Translations under genes and position numbers: made by a program
In this document: in pieces, positions 26,332 to 34,431 of the stretch
Position numbering within the stretch: position 1 is the stretch's first letter
How the letters are laid out: the number at the start of each line of letters is the position of its first letter
The notes under the pieces: generated by a model
Seen by the model: only the letters and a program-made list of their open reading frames with translations
What the model was told of the DNA's origin: nothing
Database searches by the model: none
Assembly (NCBI RefSeq): GCF_030811555.1
Contig: NZ_JAUSQZ010000001.1
Location: 6,755,241-6,819,240, forward strand
Source of the DNA: Kineosporia succinea
GTDB taxonomy: Bacteria; Actinomycetota; Actinomycetes; Actinomycetales; Kineosporiaceae
Direction of reading: 5' to 3'
Length of the DNA stretch: 64,000 nucleotides

Positions 26332-27312
26332 ATGCAGAACATCCGTAGGCGTGTGTTCGCAGCCGGCGTCGCCCTCACCGCCGTCACCGCTCTCACCGCG
26401 TGCTCCAGCGACTCCTCCACCGGCGCCGGTGGTTCCGGTGACCTCAGGATCGGCTACATGATCTGGGACACCTCGGTGCCCTTCTACTCGAACCTGATCT
26501 CCAAGGCCAACGAGACGGCCGACTCGATGGGCGCCGACCTCGACATCCAGAGCGGCAACGGCGACCTCGCCCAGCAGATCGCCGTCGTGCAGCAGTTCGT
26601 CACGCAGCAGTACGACATGATCCTGATCAGCCCGAGCGACCCCAAGGGCATCGTGCCGGCCATCCGCCAGGCCAACGCCGCGAACATCCCGGTGATGGCC
26701 GTCAACACCAAGGCCGACACCTCCGACGGCGCCGAGCTCGTCACCTACGTCGGCGTCGACGACGTCGAGTTCGGCCACCACCAGGGCGAGCTGCTCGCCA
26801 AGGCGCTGGACGGCAAGGGCACGGTCGCCTACATCACCGGCAAGCTCGGCACCTCCGCGCAGATCGAGCGCCAGCAGGGATTCGAGGACGCCCTCGGCGA
26901 CTACCCGGGTATCAAGGTCGTCGCCACGCAGGCCGCCGACTGGGACAACGCCAAGGCCCTGGCCGTCACCCAGGACTTCCTCAGCAAGTACCCCTCGGGA
27001 CAGCTCGACGCCGTCGTGGGTCAGGGACCCGAGAGCGTCACCGGCGCCAAGTACGCGTTCGGCAACAACCGCAAGGACGTGAAGTTCATCATCGGCGACT
27101 ACCCCGCCGACGTGCGCGACGCCATCGTCGAGGGCTCGGTCTACGGCACGGTCGACCAGGACCCGGCCCCGCAGGGTGTCAACGCCATCACCTACGCGGT
27201 GAACTGGTTGCAGGGCAAGGAGTCCGAGGTCCCTCGGCCGGAGGCGTACATCGACATGCCGGTCGTCACCCAGGAGAACGTCGACGACGTCCCGGCCGCC
27301 TGGGGCGAATGA
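26332..27312 (+). CDS. Substrate-binding lipoprotein of ribose-type ABC transporter
   Basis: The 326-residue protein has a lipoprotein signal (FAAGVALTAVTALTAC, lipidated Cys in LTAC) followed by a Ser/Gly spacer and a Peripla_BP_4 domain: RIGYMIWDTSVPFYSNLISKA, DMILISPSDPKGIVPAI, QIERQQGFEDAL. Members bind monosaccharides such as ribose, xylose, rhamnose or inositol. It sits 40 bases after the permease gene, and its stop overlaps the ATPase start (ATGA). Confidence 0.93.
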   Translation: MQNIRRRVFAAGVALTAVTALTACSSDSSTGAGGSGDLRIGYMIWDTSVPFYSNLISKANETADSMGADLDIQSGNGDLAQQIAVVQQFVTQQYDMILISPSDPKGIVPAIRQANAANIPVMAVNTKADTSDGAELVTYVGVDDVEFGHHQGELLAKALDGKGTVAYITGKLGTSAQIERQQGFEDALGDYPGIKVVATQAADWDNAKALAVTQDFLSKYPSGQLDAVVGQGPESVTGAKYAFGNNRKDVKFIIGDYPADVRDAIVEGSVYGTVDQDPAPQGVNAITYAVNWLQGKESEVPRPEAYIDMPVVTQENVDDVPAAWGE

Positions 27313-28817
27313 TGACGGGCAACCCGATGCTCCACATGCGGGGCATCCGCAAGAGTTTCGGCGGCATCGAGGTGCTGCACGGCGTCGACCTCGAGATCGG
27401 CGCCGGGGAGATCCACGGCCTGATCGGGCACAACGGCGCCGGCAAGAGCACCCTGATGCGGGTTCTCGGCGGCGTCTACCCCGACTACACGGGCACCGTC
27501 GACCTCGACGGCACCCGCGTGGACCTGGCCTCGCCCAAGGAGTCCCTGGCACACGGCGTGGCCGTGGTCTACCAGGACTTCTCGCTGATCCCCGACCTCG
27601 ACGTGGCCCACAACATCGCCCTCGGACGCGAACCCACCCGCCTGGGCGGCCGGTTCATCGACCACGGGGCGCTGGTGCGCCGCTCGGCCGCCGAGGCCGA
27701 GCGGTTCGGGATGCGACTGCCCATGCGCACGCCCGTCCGCTCGCTCGGCGTCGCCGCGCAGCAGCAGACCGAGATCGTGCGGGCCCTGGCCCGGGACGCG
27801 CGGATCCTCGTCATGGACGAACCGACCGCGCGCCTGGCCCCGGCCGAGCGCGAGCAGCTCTTCGTCACGATGAGATCGCTGGCCGCGCAGGGCATGAGCA
27901 TCATCTACATCAGCCACTTCCTCGACGAGGTGGCCGAGGTCACCGACAACATCACCGTCCTGCGGGACGGCCGGGTGACCCGGCGGCTGCCCTCCGCCGA
28001 CACCACGGCCGACTCCCTGGCCCGCCTGCTGGTGGGCGAGGAGGAGGCCGAGGTCCGGCGGCGGCACGCCGGTGTCCGCACGCCCGGCCCGGAGATGCTG
28101 ACGATCAGCGACCTGGCCGTGCGGGGACGCCCACCGGTGAGCCTGAGCGTGCGCTCCGGCGAGATCGTGGCCCTGGCCGGGCTGGTCGGCTCCGGCCGCA
28201 CCCGCCTGGCCCGGGCCATCGTCGGGGACGTGGCGGCGGCCGGTGGGGTCCGGCTCGCCGGGCGCGACCTGCGGCGGCGTAGCCCGATGACGTCCGCGCG
28301 CAGCGGGCTGCTGATGATCCCCGAGGACCGCAAGGTCAACGGCCTGGTCCTGACCGGCACCGTCACCCAGAACATCGAGATGACGGCGCTGAGCACCCAC
28401 CTGAGCACCGCCGGCTTCGTGCGCCGGGGCGAGCGCCGGAAACTGGTGGCCGGCACCATCCGCCAGTTCGACGTGCGTCCCCCCGACCCGAACCGCCCGG
28501 TCGCGAACCTCAGCGGCGGCAACGCCCAGAAGGTCCTGCTCGGGCGGGCCGTGGCGGCCGACCCGAAACTGCTGATCCTCGACCAGCCCACGGCCGGGGT
28601 CGACATCGGCGCCAAGGCCGAGCTGCACGCCCGGGTCTTCGAGCTGGCCGAGTCCGGCGCCGGTGTCCTGGTGATCTCCGACGACCTCGACGAGACCCTC
28701 GAACTGGCCGATCGCGTGCTGGTCTTCGTCAACGGCCGGATCACCGCCGACCGTCCGGCGGCCGAGCTGGACCGGGCCACGCTACTGGCTGCCATGAGCA
28801 GCACCAAGGAGAACTGA
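27309..28817 (+). CDS. Sugar ABC transporter ATPase, tandem-domain RbsA type, second domain with DQPT
   Basis: The 502-residue protein has two fused nucleotide-binding domains. Domain 1: Walker A GHNGAGKST (about 40-48) and Walker B VMDEPTA (Asp170/Glu171). Domain 2: degenerate Walker A GLVGSGRTR, intact signature LSGGNAQKV, and Walker B LILDQPTAGVD in which the usual catalytic Glu is Gln426. RbsA-like proteins normally have DEPT here, so ATP hydrolysis at the site formed with this residue may be impaired. The start overlaps the preceding stop by four bases and the next gene follows after one base. Confidence 0.93.
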   Translation: MMTGNPMLHMRGIRKSFGGIEVLHGVDLEIGAGEIHGLIGHNGAGKSTLMRVLGGVYPDYTGTVDLDGTRVDLASPKESLAHGVAVVYQDFSLIPDLDVAHNIALGREPTRLGGRFIDHGALVRRSAAEAERFGMRLPMRTPVRSLGVAAQQQTEIVRALARDARILVMDEPTARLAPAEREQLFVTMRSLAAQGMSIIYISHFLDEVAEVTDNITVLRDGRVTRRLPSADTTADSLARLLVGEEEAEVRRRHAGVRTPGPEMLTISDLAVRGRPPVSLSVRSGEIVALAGLVGSGRTRLARAIVGDVAAAGGVRLAGRDLRRRSPMTSARSGLLMIPEDRKVNGLVLTGTVTQNIEMTALSTHLSTAGFVRRGERRKLVAGTIRQFDVRPPDPNRPVANLSGGNAQKVLLGRAVAADPKLLILDQPTAGVDIGAKAELHARVFELAESGAGVLVISDDLDETLELADRVLVFVNGRITADRPAAELDRATLLAAMSSTKEN

Positions 28818-28818
28818 C

Positions 28819-29952
28819 ATGCCTGTCGCCGCACCCGTCGTCGCCGTGAAGTGCTACGGCTACGAGTGGCACACCCGCTACGGGCTCTCGGACGTGCAGG
28901 CCGCCGACCGGATGGCCGCGCACGGCGTGGACTGGGCACTGATCCAGAACTCGCTGGACCCGCTGCCGACCAGTGACGTCGACCAGGCCCCGCCCACCGC
29001 GGACTACGACGACGTGCGTTTCCGGGACCGCCTGCGTGAGAACGGGATCCGGGTGTTCGAGTCGAGCTCGGTGTTCTTCCACCCGGAGGCCAACGCCCGC
29101 GACCCGCGGCTGCGCCCGGTCGGTGACGACGGCCGGGTGATGTCGCCGTTCGACTGGTACCTGGGCGCCAGCCCGACCAGCCGCTCCTACCTGGCCGAGC
29201 GGGCCGAGACGGTCGAGAAGGCGGTCAGCGCCTACCAACCCGACGGCGTCTTCCTGCTCTTCATCCGCTTCCCGAACTTCTGGGAGGCCTGGACGCCGGT
29301 GGTGCGGCGAGAGGACATCGTCGAGTACTGCTTCTCCCCGGACAGTCTCGAGCGGTTCACCGAAGACACCGGCATCGAGCTGCCGGCCGGCCCGGCGATC
29401 GAGACCGCGCGCTACATCACGAACGAACTGCGCCAGGAGTGGACGCGGTGGAAGTGCGACGTGATCACCGACGCCGTGGCCACGATCCAGGCCTCGGCGG
29501 TGCGGGCCCGGCCCGGCACCGAGATCATGATCAACGGCGTCGCGTTCTCGGCCCACGACCGCGGCAACCTGGCCCACGAGATCCTCGGGCAGGACCTGGG
29601 CGCGATCTCGCAGCACGCCGAGCACGTCGAGACGATGGTCTACCACCAGATCCTGGCCCGGGACCCGCAGACCTGGATCCCCGAGATCCTGCACGAGCTG
29701 CGGCCTTCGGTGAAGGGCACGCTGCTGGCCTCGATCCAGACCACGGCCGCTTACACCGACCCGCCCCACCACGACCGGGGCCGCTCGCCCTACCTGCCGC
29801 CGCAGGAGTTCGCCGCCGCGCTCAGCGGGGTCGCGGCCGGGGGCGCGGACGGGGTCTCGGTGTACCACTGGACCGACGTCCTGGCCGACGAGGTGACGGG
29901 CGACGGGGTGATGGTCGACGCGCTGCGCCGGTACAAGGACGGCTCGCTGTGA
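28819..29952 (+). CDS. Uncharacterised protein, probable TIM-barrel glycoside-hydrolase-like enzyme
   Basis: This 377-residue soluble protein has no signal peptide. The alternating strand/helix pattern (VVAVKCYGYEWHTRYG, HGVDWALIQNS, NGIRVFESSSVFFHPEAN, DGVFLLFIRFPNFWEAWTP, TEIMINGVAF, GADGVSVYHWTDVL) looks like a beta/alpha barrel related to putative glycosidases of the GHL/DUF4015 kind. I cannot assign a family with certainty. Candidate acidic residues lie at strand ends (YEWH, FESSS, YHWTD). The start lies one base after the ATPase stop and the stop overlaps the lactonase start (GTGA), so it is firmly part of the sugar-uptake operon and probably acts on the imported glycoside. Confidence 0.75.
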   Translation: MPVAAPVVAVKCYGYEWHTRYGLSDVQAADRMAAHGVDWALIQNSLDPLPTSDVDQAPPTADYDDVRFRDRLRENGIRVFESSSVFFHPEANARDPRLRPVGDDGRVMSPFDWYLGASPTSRSYLAERAETVEKAVSAYQPDGVFLLFIRFPNFWEAWTPVVRREDIVEYCFSPDSLERFTEDTGIELPAGPAIETARYITNELRQEWTRWKCDVITDAVATIQASAVRARPGTEIMINGVAFSAHDRGNLAHEILGQDLGAISQHAEHVETMVYHQILARDPQTWIPEILHELRPSVKGTLLASIQTTAAYTDPPHHDRGRSPYLPPQEFAAALSGVAAGGADGVSVYHWTDVLADEVTGDGVMVDALRRYKDGSL

Positions 29953-30842
29953 GCGTCCTGGTCGAGGGGCTCGCCTACCCCGAGGGGCCGTGCTTCGACG
30001 ACGCGGGCGTGCTGCACTTCGTCGAGCTGGCGGGCGGATGCGTGGGCAAGGTCGTGAACGGCGAGAAGGTCGTCGTCGCCGAGGTTCCCGGCTCGCCCAA
30101 CGGCGCCGCGTTCGACCACCGGGGACGCCTGTGGTGGTGCAACAACGGCGGCAACTGGGGGCCGAACGCCTCCACCGGCCACCGCCCGGGCCTGGGCGGC
30201 GGGCCGGGGCTGATCCAGCGGCTGGAGGCCGACGGCTCGGTCACCGACGTCATCACCGCGACCTCCGGCGGGCAGCCGCTGAACTCGCCCAACGACCTGG
30301 CCTTCGACGCCGAGGGCGGCCTGTGGTTCACCGACCCGGTCTGGGCGCGGCGCGACCCCACCGGATCCGCCCCGGCCGCCGCCTCACCGCCCGGCCGCCT
30401 CTGCTACGCCGGACCGGACGAGGTCGCCGTCCCCGTCGCCACCGGCCTGTCCTTCCCCAACGGCCTGGCCCTGGTTCCCGGCGAGCGGGCCCTGATCGTC
30501 GGGGAGACCGGTACCGGGCGCCTGCTGCGCCACGAGATCCTCGGCCCGGGCCGGCTCGGCCCCGCCGAGGTGTGGAGCGAGCTGGGTGACGAATCCTTCC
30601 CCGACGGCCTGTGTTTCACCGCCTCCGGCCGCCTGGTCGTGGCCGGGACCGGATCCGGCACGCTCTTCGTGGTCGGTCCCGACGGCCGGCTGCAGGAACG
30701 CCGCCCGATGGACGACATCGACGTCACCAACGTCTGTTTCGGCGGACCGGGACACCGCTCGCTGTACGTCACCCAGGCCGCGCTGGGTCGCATCGAGGTC
30801 CTGGAGTGGCCGGAACCGGGAGCCCGGCTGCCCGGTCGATGA
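29949..30842 (+). CDS. SMP-30/gluconolactonase family sugar lactonase
   Basis: The 297-residue six-bladed propeller has the family's metal-binding residues: Glu in AYPEGPCFD, Asn in LNSPNDLAFD, and Asp in SFPDGLCFT, plus the conserved SFPNGLAL. SMP-30 enzymes hydrolyse aldonolactones made by sugar dehydrogenases. It is the last gene of the ribose-type transporter operon, overlapping the barrel protein by four bases. That arrangement implies an oxidative route through a sugar lactone, though no sugar dehydrogenase is encoded in the operon itself. Confidence 0.9.
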   Translation: MSVLVEGLAYPEGPCFDDAGVLHFVELAGGCVGKVVNGEKVVVAEVPGSPNGAAFDHRGRLWWCNNGGNWGPNASTGHRPGLGGGPGLIQRLEADGSVTDVITATSGGQPLNSPNDLAFDAEGGLWFTDPVWARRDPTGSAPAAASPPGRLCYAGPDEVAVPVATGLSFPNGLALVPGERALIVGETGTGRLLRHEILGPGRLGPAEVWSELGDESFPDGLCFTASGRLVVAGTGSGTLFVVGPDGRLQERRPMDDIDVTNVCFGGPGHRSLYVTQAALGRIEVLEWPEPGARLPGR

Positions 30843-30865
30843 CGACCGACGACGATCAGGGAGAC

Positions 30866-31612
30866 TCAGACCTGCGCGAACCCGCCGTCCACGAAAAGCT
30901 CGCTGCCCCGGACGAAACGGGAGTCGTCCGAGGCCAGGAACAGCACGGCGGAGGCGATCTCGGAGGGCAGGCCCATCCGGCCCGCGGGCACCCCGTTCAC
31001 GATCTGCTCGATCACGCCCGCCGGGATCCGGTTCACCACGTCGGTCGCGATCGGGCCCGGGTTCAGCAGGTTGACCCGCAGGTCACGCGGACCCCACTCC
31101 GCGGTCCAGACCCGGACGAACGAGCGCAGCGCCGCCTTGCTCGCCGCGTACACCGTCGAGCCGGGCACCCCGCGCACCGAGCCACCGCTGCCGTTGAGCA
31201 CGATCGAGCCTCCCGCACCCATCAGCGGCAGGGCCTTCTGCACGGTGAGCAGCGTGCCCCGCACGTTGACGGCGAACACCTCGTCGAAGGACGCCCCGGT
31301 GACCTCTTCGAGCGGTTCGCTCAGGCTCCCGATCCCGGCACAGGCGTACAGAACGTCCACCCGGCCGTGCTTCTCCGCGACTGTGCGGAAGAGCGCGTCC
31401 AGGTCGGCCGGCACCCCGGAGTCCGCCTGCACCCCGGTCACCGACCCCGGGTGCGCCGCCTCGAGCCCGGCGACGGCCCGGTCCAGCCGGGTCTTGTCCC
31501 GGCCGGTGATGTAGACGTGGGCGCCGTTCGCGGCGAACAGGGCCGCGGTCTCCAGCGCCATTCCCGAGGTACCCCCGGTGATCACGGCGATCTTCCCGTC
31601 GAGCTTGGTCAT
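30866..31612 (-). CDS. SDR-family oxidoreductase with TGGTSGMA cofactor motif
   Basis: The 248-residue SDR begins TKLDGKIAVITGGTSGMALETA. The usual TGxxxGIG reads TGxxxGMA, so the third glycine is Ala. ACAGIG replaces NNAG, and the catalytic YAASKAA is intact, as is the C-terminal VRGSELFVDGGFAQV. The ATG at 31612 has GGAGAAGG upstream. It is close in sequence to the SDR at 59890-60624 in this window (shared SGMAL, LFTVQKALPL-like and VWTAE text), so they are paralogues. The gene upstream in the same direction encodes an HxlR regulator. Confidence 0.92.
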   Translation of the reverse strand: MTKLDGKIAVITGGTSGMALETAALFAANGAHVYITGRDKTRLDRAVAGLEAAHPGSVTGVQADSGVPADLDALFRTVAEKHGRVDVLYACAGIGSLSEPLEEVTGASFDEVFAVNVRGTLLTVQKALPLMGAGGSIVLNGSGGSVRGVPGSTVYAASKAALRSFVRVWTAEWGPRDLRVNLLNPGPIATDVVNRIPAGVIEQIVNGVPAGRMGLPSEIASAVLFLASDDSRFVRGSELFVDGGFAQV

Positions 31613-31715
31613 GCGTCCTTCTCCTGCGGTGAGTTCCGTTCGGGTCCTCATCACCGTAGAAAGGGCGCGCCGGTTCAGGAAGTACGCACTTTTGTCTCCG
31701 GGGCTAACCGGACGG

Positions 31716-32108
31716 TCAGCCCGTCCGCGCGTCGTACTGACGCTGGGCGGCCTCCAGCTCGCCGTTGTGCAACCCGACCCACCGCACGAGCTGGTAGAGC
31801 GGCGTCGCCAGGTCGGTGCCCATCTCGGTCAGCGTGTAGGTGACCTGGGGCGGCACCGAGGCGTCCACCGAACGATCGGCGAGCCCGGCCCGCACCAGCT
31901 GCTTGAGCGTCTGCGACAGCATCTTCTCGCTGATGCCGCCCACCTCGTCACGGATCGCGGCGAACCGGTGCGGCCCGGTCACCAGCACGGCCAGCACCAG
32001 CGTGCCCCAGCGGCTGGTCACCTGGTCGAGCACCTTCCGGCTGGGGCAGGTGCGCCCGAACGTGTCGGCCGACAGCAGTCTCGCCGCGGTTTTTCGGCTC
32101 TCGTCCAC
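31716..32108 (-). CDS. HxlR-family regulator
   Basis: The 130-residue winged-helix protein has the HxlR signature: a single Cys (TCPSRKVLDQVTSRWGTLVLAVL) where HxlR/YodB/HypR proteins sense disulfide stress or electrophiles, then FAAIRDEVGGISEKMLSQTLKQLVRAGL and the wing PQVTYTLTEMG. The GTG start at 32108 is only seven bases downstream of TAGATT (32120-32115, minus strand), a good -10, which suggests a leaderless transcript. The SDR gene 103 bases downstream is the likely target. Confidence 0.92.
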   Translation of the reverse strand: MDESRKTAARLLSADTFGRTCPSRKVLDQVTSRWGTLVLAVLVTGPHRFAAIRDEVGGISEKMLSQTLKQLVRAGLADRSVDASVPPQVTYTLTEMGTDLATPLYQLVRWVGLHNGELEAAQRQYDARTG

Positions 32109-32125
32109 CCCGCCAATCTACCTGC

Positions 32126-32209
32126 GGGCGGACGGTGGGCGGCCGGTGGGCGGCCGGTGGGCGGCCGGCGGGCGGCCGGTGGGCGGCCGGCGGGCGGCCG
32201 GTGGGCGGC
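32126..32209. repeat. Tandem array of 11-bp units (GGGCGGCCGGY)
   Basis: Seven contiguous 11-bp units plus a 7-base partial unit: GGGCGGACGGT, then GGGCGGCCGGT and GGGCGGCCGGC variants. The array abuts the stop codon of the ROK gene (32210-32212) and ends 17 bases before the HxlR start, so it occupies almost the whole gap and overlaps the place where a -35 box would be. The two-variant pattern at the last base is what slippage and recombination produce. Confidence 0.95.
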
Positions 32210-33400
32210 TCAGGCTCCGGAGGCCGGGGCCATCCGCCCCGGAGCCATGCCGGTCGCGATGGCGACGGCACCGAACAGCTCCGCCCGGCCCTCGAGCGTG
32301 CCCCGCTCGATGCGCAGCGACGCCGACACCTGCGGTTCGGCGTACCGGGCGATGGCCGAGGCGAAGCCCTCCAGCACCCAGGGCCCGCTGCGTGCCAGCA
32401 CCCCGCCGAGCAGGACCAGGCCGGGATTGAGGGCGTTCGCCAGGGAGGCGACCGCCGCTCCGACCTCCGACCCCGCGTCCCTCAGCACCCGGGCCGCACC
32501 CGGGTGCCGGGCGCTGCCCAGCCGGGCCAGACCGACCGTGCCGAGGTTCGGGTCCCCCGTGACCGTCGCCAGCAGGCTGGACAGGTACTGCCCGGTGACC
32601 AGGGTGTAGAGACACCCGCGGTTGCCGCACGGGCACACCACACCGTCTTCGCGCACCCGGGTGTGACCGATCTCCCCGGCCAGCCCGTCCGAGCCCCGCA
32701 CCAGCCGCCCGTCGACCATGATGCCGACCCCGACCCCGTGCGAGACCTTCACGTAGAGAACGTCTTTCTCGCCGCGGTAGCGACCGAACCGGGTCTCGCC
32801 GAGAGCCCCCAGGTTCACGTCGTTCTCGACCGAGACGCGGATGTCCTCCCCCAGCGCGCGGGCGATCAGCTGTGCCGGGTTCGTGCCGCTCCAGCGCGCG
32901 TTCGCCTGGGAGCGGGCCACGTCACCGGCCCGGTTGACCGGCTCCGGGACCCCGGCCGTGACCCCCACGCACTCGGGCAGGCCGATACCTCCCTGCCTGA
33001 CCACCAGGCGCGACAGCTTCGCCACCCGGGCCACGGTCTCGCGGGCACTCAGGGAGATGGCGATCTCGTCGCGGGCGTGCGCCACGATCCGCCCGGAGCC
33101 GTCGGCCAGGGCGACGCTCAGGTGCTGGTTGCCGATGTCGATGGCGAGCCCCAGGCCGGGGGTCCGGGTGACCGAGAACATCTGGGGACGACGGCCGGGC
33201 CCCTGCGCCGCGTCGTCGTGCAGCACGTCCTGGGCGACGACCGCACCCTCGTCGAGCAGTTCGGACACGATGCCCAGGACGGTCGTGCGGGACAAACCGG
33301 TGGTGCGCACCAGTTCGGCCCGGGTCAGGCCCGACACCTCCTGCAGGGCAGCCAGAACCAGGCCCCGGTTGTGGTCCCGGTATCCCGGCAGCCTGCGCAT
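32210..33400 (-). CDS. ROK-family transcriptional regulator (NagC/XylR-like)
   Basis: The 396-residue protein has an N-terminal winged HTH (LTRAELVRTTGLSRTTVLGIVSELLDEGAV), a sugar-kinase-like ROK core (GLAIDIGNQHLSVALAD, GVTAGVPEPVN, SVENDVNLGALGE) and the ROK signature region with the Cys zinc site CPCGNRGCL preceded by LAGEIGHTRV. The ATP phosphate motif is weak, as in regulators. A sugar or sugar phosphate is the expected effector. The message may be nearly leaderless (TAGGGT about ten bases before the ATG). The target is unknown; the nearest sugar genes are the 25-31 kb operon. Confidence 0.93.
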   Translation of the reverse strand: MRRLPGYRDHNRGLVLAALQEVSGLTRAELVRTTGLSRTTVLGIVSELLDEGAVVAQDVLHDDAAQGPGRRPQMFSVTRTPGLGLAIDIGNQHLSVALADGSGRIVAHARDEIAISLSARETVARVAKLSRLVVRQGGIGLPECVGVTAGVPEPVNRAGDVARSQANARWSGTNPAQLIARALGEDIRVSVENDVNLGALGETRFGRYRGEKDVLYVKVSHGVGVGIMVDGRLVRGSDGLAGEIGHTRVREDGVVCPCGNRGCLYTLVTGQYLSSLLATVTGDPNLGTVGLARLGSARHPGAARVLRDAGSEVGAAVASLANALNPGLVLLGGVLARSGPWVLEGFASAIARYAEPQVSASLRIERGTLEGRAELFGAVAIATGMAPGRMAPASGA

Positions 33401-33477
33401 TCCCGCACCCTACCCAGGGGCCGGACGCCGGAGCGCCTCAGCCCGGGCGGTCGGCCGGCGCGGATCGGGTGTCATTC

Positions 33478-33507
33478 AGGAACGGTCGTTCTTGACCGAT
33501 CGTTCCT
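33478..33507. promoter_or_regulatory. TetR-type operator
   Basis: Inverted repeat with 11-bp arms and one mismatch (AGGAACGGTCG at 33478-33488; CGATCGTTCCT at 33497-33507) and an 8-base spacer. It ends 20 bases before the TetR start codon, a position that would block transcription of the regulator itself. Confidence 0.65.
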
Positions 33508-33527
33508 CAACTGGCAGGCTCGGGGCC

Positions 33528-33971
33528 ATGGGACGCCCCCGCAGCTTCGACGAGGACGAGGTGATCGCTTCGGCGGTGGCCCTGTTCGCGAGCCGCGCCT
33601 ACGACTCGGTGTCGGTGGACGACCTGGTCACCCACCTGGGCGTGCACCGCAACAGCCTCTACAAGACCTTCGGCAGCAAGCGGGGCCTGTACCTGGCCGC
33701 GCTGCGCCGTCACGTCGAGCAGGACGTGACACCCCTGACGCAGGCCGAGGCCGCCATCGAGGCGATCGAGGCGGGCCGCCTCGATCTGCTCCTGTTCGCC
33801 GCCGTCGAACGCGCGCCGGTGGACACGGAGGTCGCGAGCCTGATCTCCCGGGCCCTGACCGGGCTGGACGCGCACCTCGGGGCCGCAACCACGGCCACCG
33901 CCCTGGGCCGCCGCGTGCGGGCCCGGGCGGGCCTCGAGACCCCACCGACGCGTCCCCCATCCGTTACCTGA
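33528..33971 (+). CDS. TetR-family regulator, short C-terminal domain
   Basis: The 147-residue protein starts MGRPRSFDEDEV and has a normal TetR HTH (SVDDLVTHLGVHRNSLYKTFGSKRGLYLAAL). The C-terminal domain is about 40-50 residues shorter than usual and ends in a low-complexity RVRARAGLETPPTRPPSVT, which suggests a truncated or frameshifted tail. The next gene starts 20 bases later. Confidence 0.82.
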   Translation: MGRPRSFDEDEVIASAVALFASRAYDSVSVDDLVTHLGVHRNSLYKTFGSKRGLYLAALRRHVEQDVTPLTQAEAAIEAIEAGRLDLLLFAAVERAPVDTEVASLISRALTGLDAHLGAATTATALGRRVRARAGLETPPTRPPSVT

Positions 33972-33991
33972 CAACCCTCTTGGAGGTCACC

Positions 33992-34348
33992 GTGGCCACG
34001 ATCCGACTCACCCCCGACCATGTGATCGTCGAGATCACGGGATGGCGCCAGATCCTTTCCCTGTCGCGGGGCTTCACGATCCCCCTCACCCACGTGCGGG
34101 GCGCGACCATCGACCCTGGCGCCGCCGGAGAGCCGAAAGGCCTGCGGGCTCCCGGAACTCACGTCCCCGGCGTCATCGCGCTGGGAACCTTCTACCGCCA
34201 CGGCGAGCGCGTGTTCTGGGACGTGCGCGACCGCAGCCGGGTGGTCGTCATCCAGCTCACCGGTGAACGCTACGACCGACTGGTCATCGAGGTCCCCGAT
34301 CCGCGCGCCACGGTCGAGCTGATCGAGTCGGCGACCAGCCCGGGCTGA
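33992..34348 (+). CDS. Conserved hypothetical protein, PH-like beta-rich domain
   Basis: The 118-residue protein contains alternating beta strands with the text HVIVEITGWRQILSLSRGFTIPLTHVRGATIDP and VIALGTFYRHGERVFWDVRDRSRVVVIQLTGERYDRLVIEVPDPRATVELIE. This matches the small actinobacterial PH-like family of unknown function, often found alone. The GTG at 33992 is 5 bases after GGAGG. No signal peptide. It may be regulated by the TetR gene in front. Confidence 0.75.
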   Translation: MATIRLTPDHVIVEITGWRQILSLSRGFTIPLTHVRGATIDPGAAGEPKGLRAPGTHVPGVIALGTFYRHGERVFWDVRDRSRVVVIQLTGERYDRLVIEVPDPRATVELIESATSPG

Positions 34349-34431
34349 CGCCCGGGACTCCGGTGGGGCTGGTCAACGCGGCACTGGGTGGTATCTACCT
34401 GTTGTGGATCCTGACCTGGAGGAAGGCGTGA
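34348..34431 (+). pseudogene. Probable C-terminal remnant of a FecCD-type siderophore permease
   Basis: In the frame that stops at TGA 34429-34431 the text is TPGTPVGLVNAALGGIYLLW followed by ILTWRKA. FecCD/FhuB-type iron-siderophore permeases end in (L)PVGxxTxxxGGxYLLWLL and a Trp-Arg-Lys tail, so this looks like the last 28 residues of such a gene. Its stop overlaps the fetB start as GTGA. The rest of the gene is missing; the adjoining sequence belongs to the PH-like gene. It has no ribosome binding site. Confidence 0.5.
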
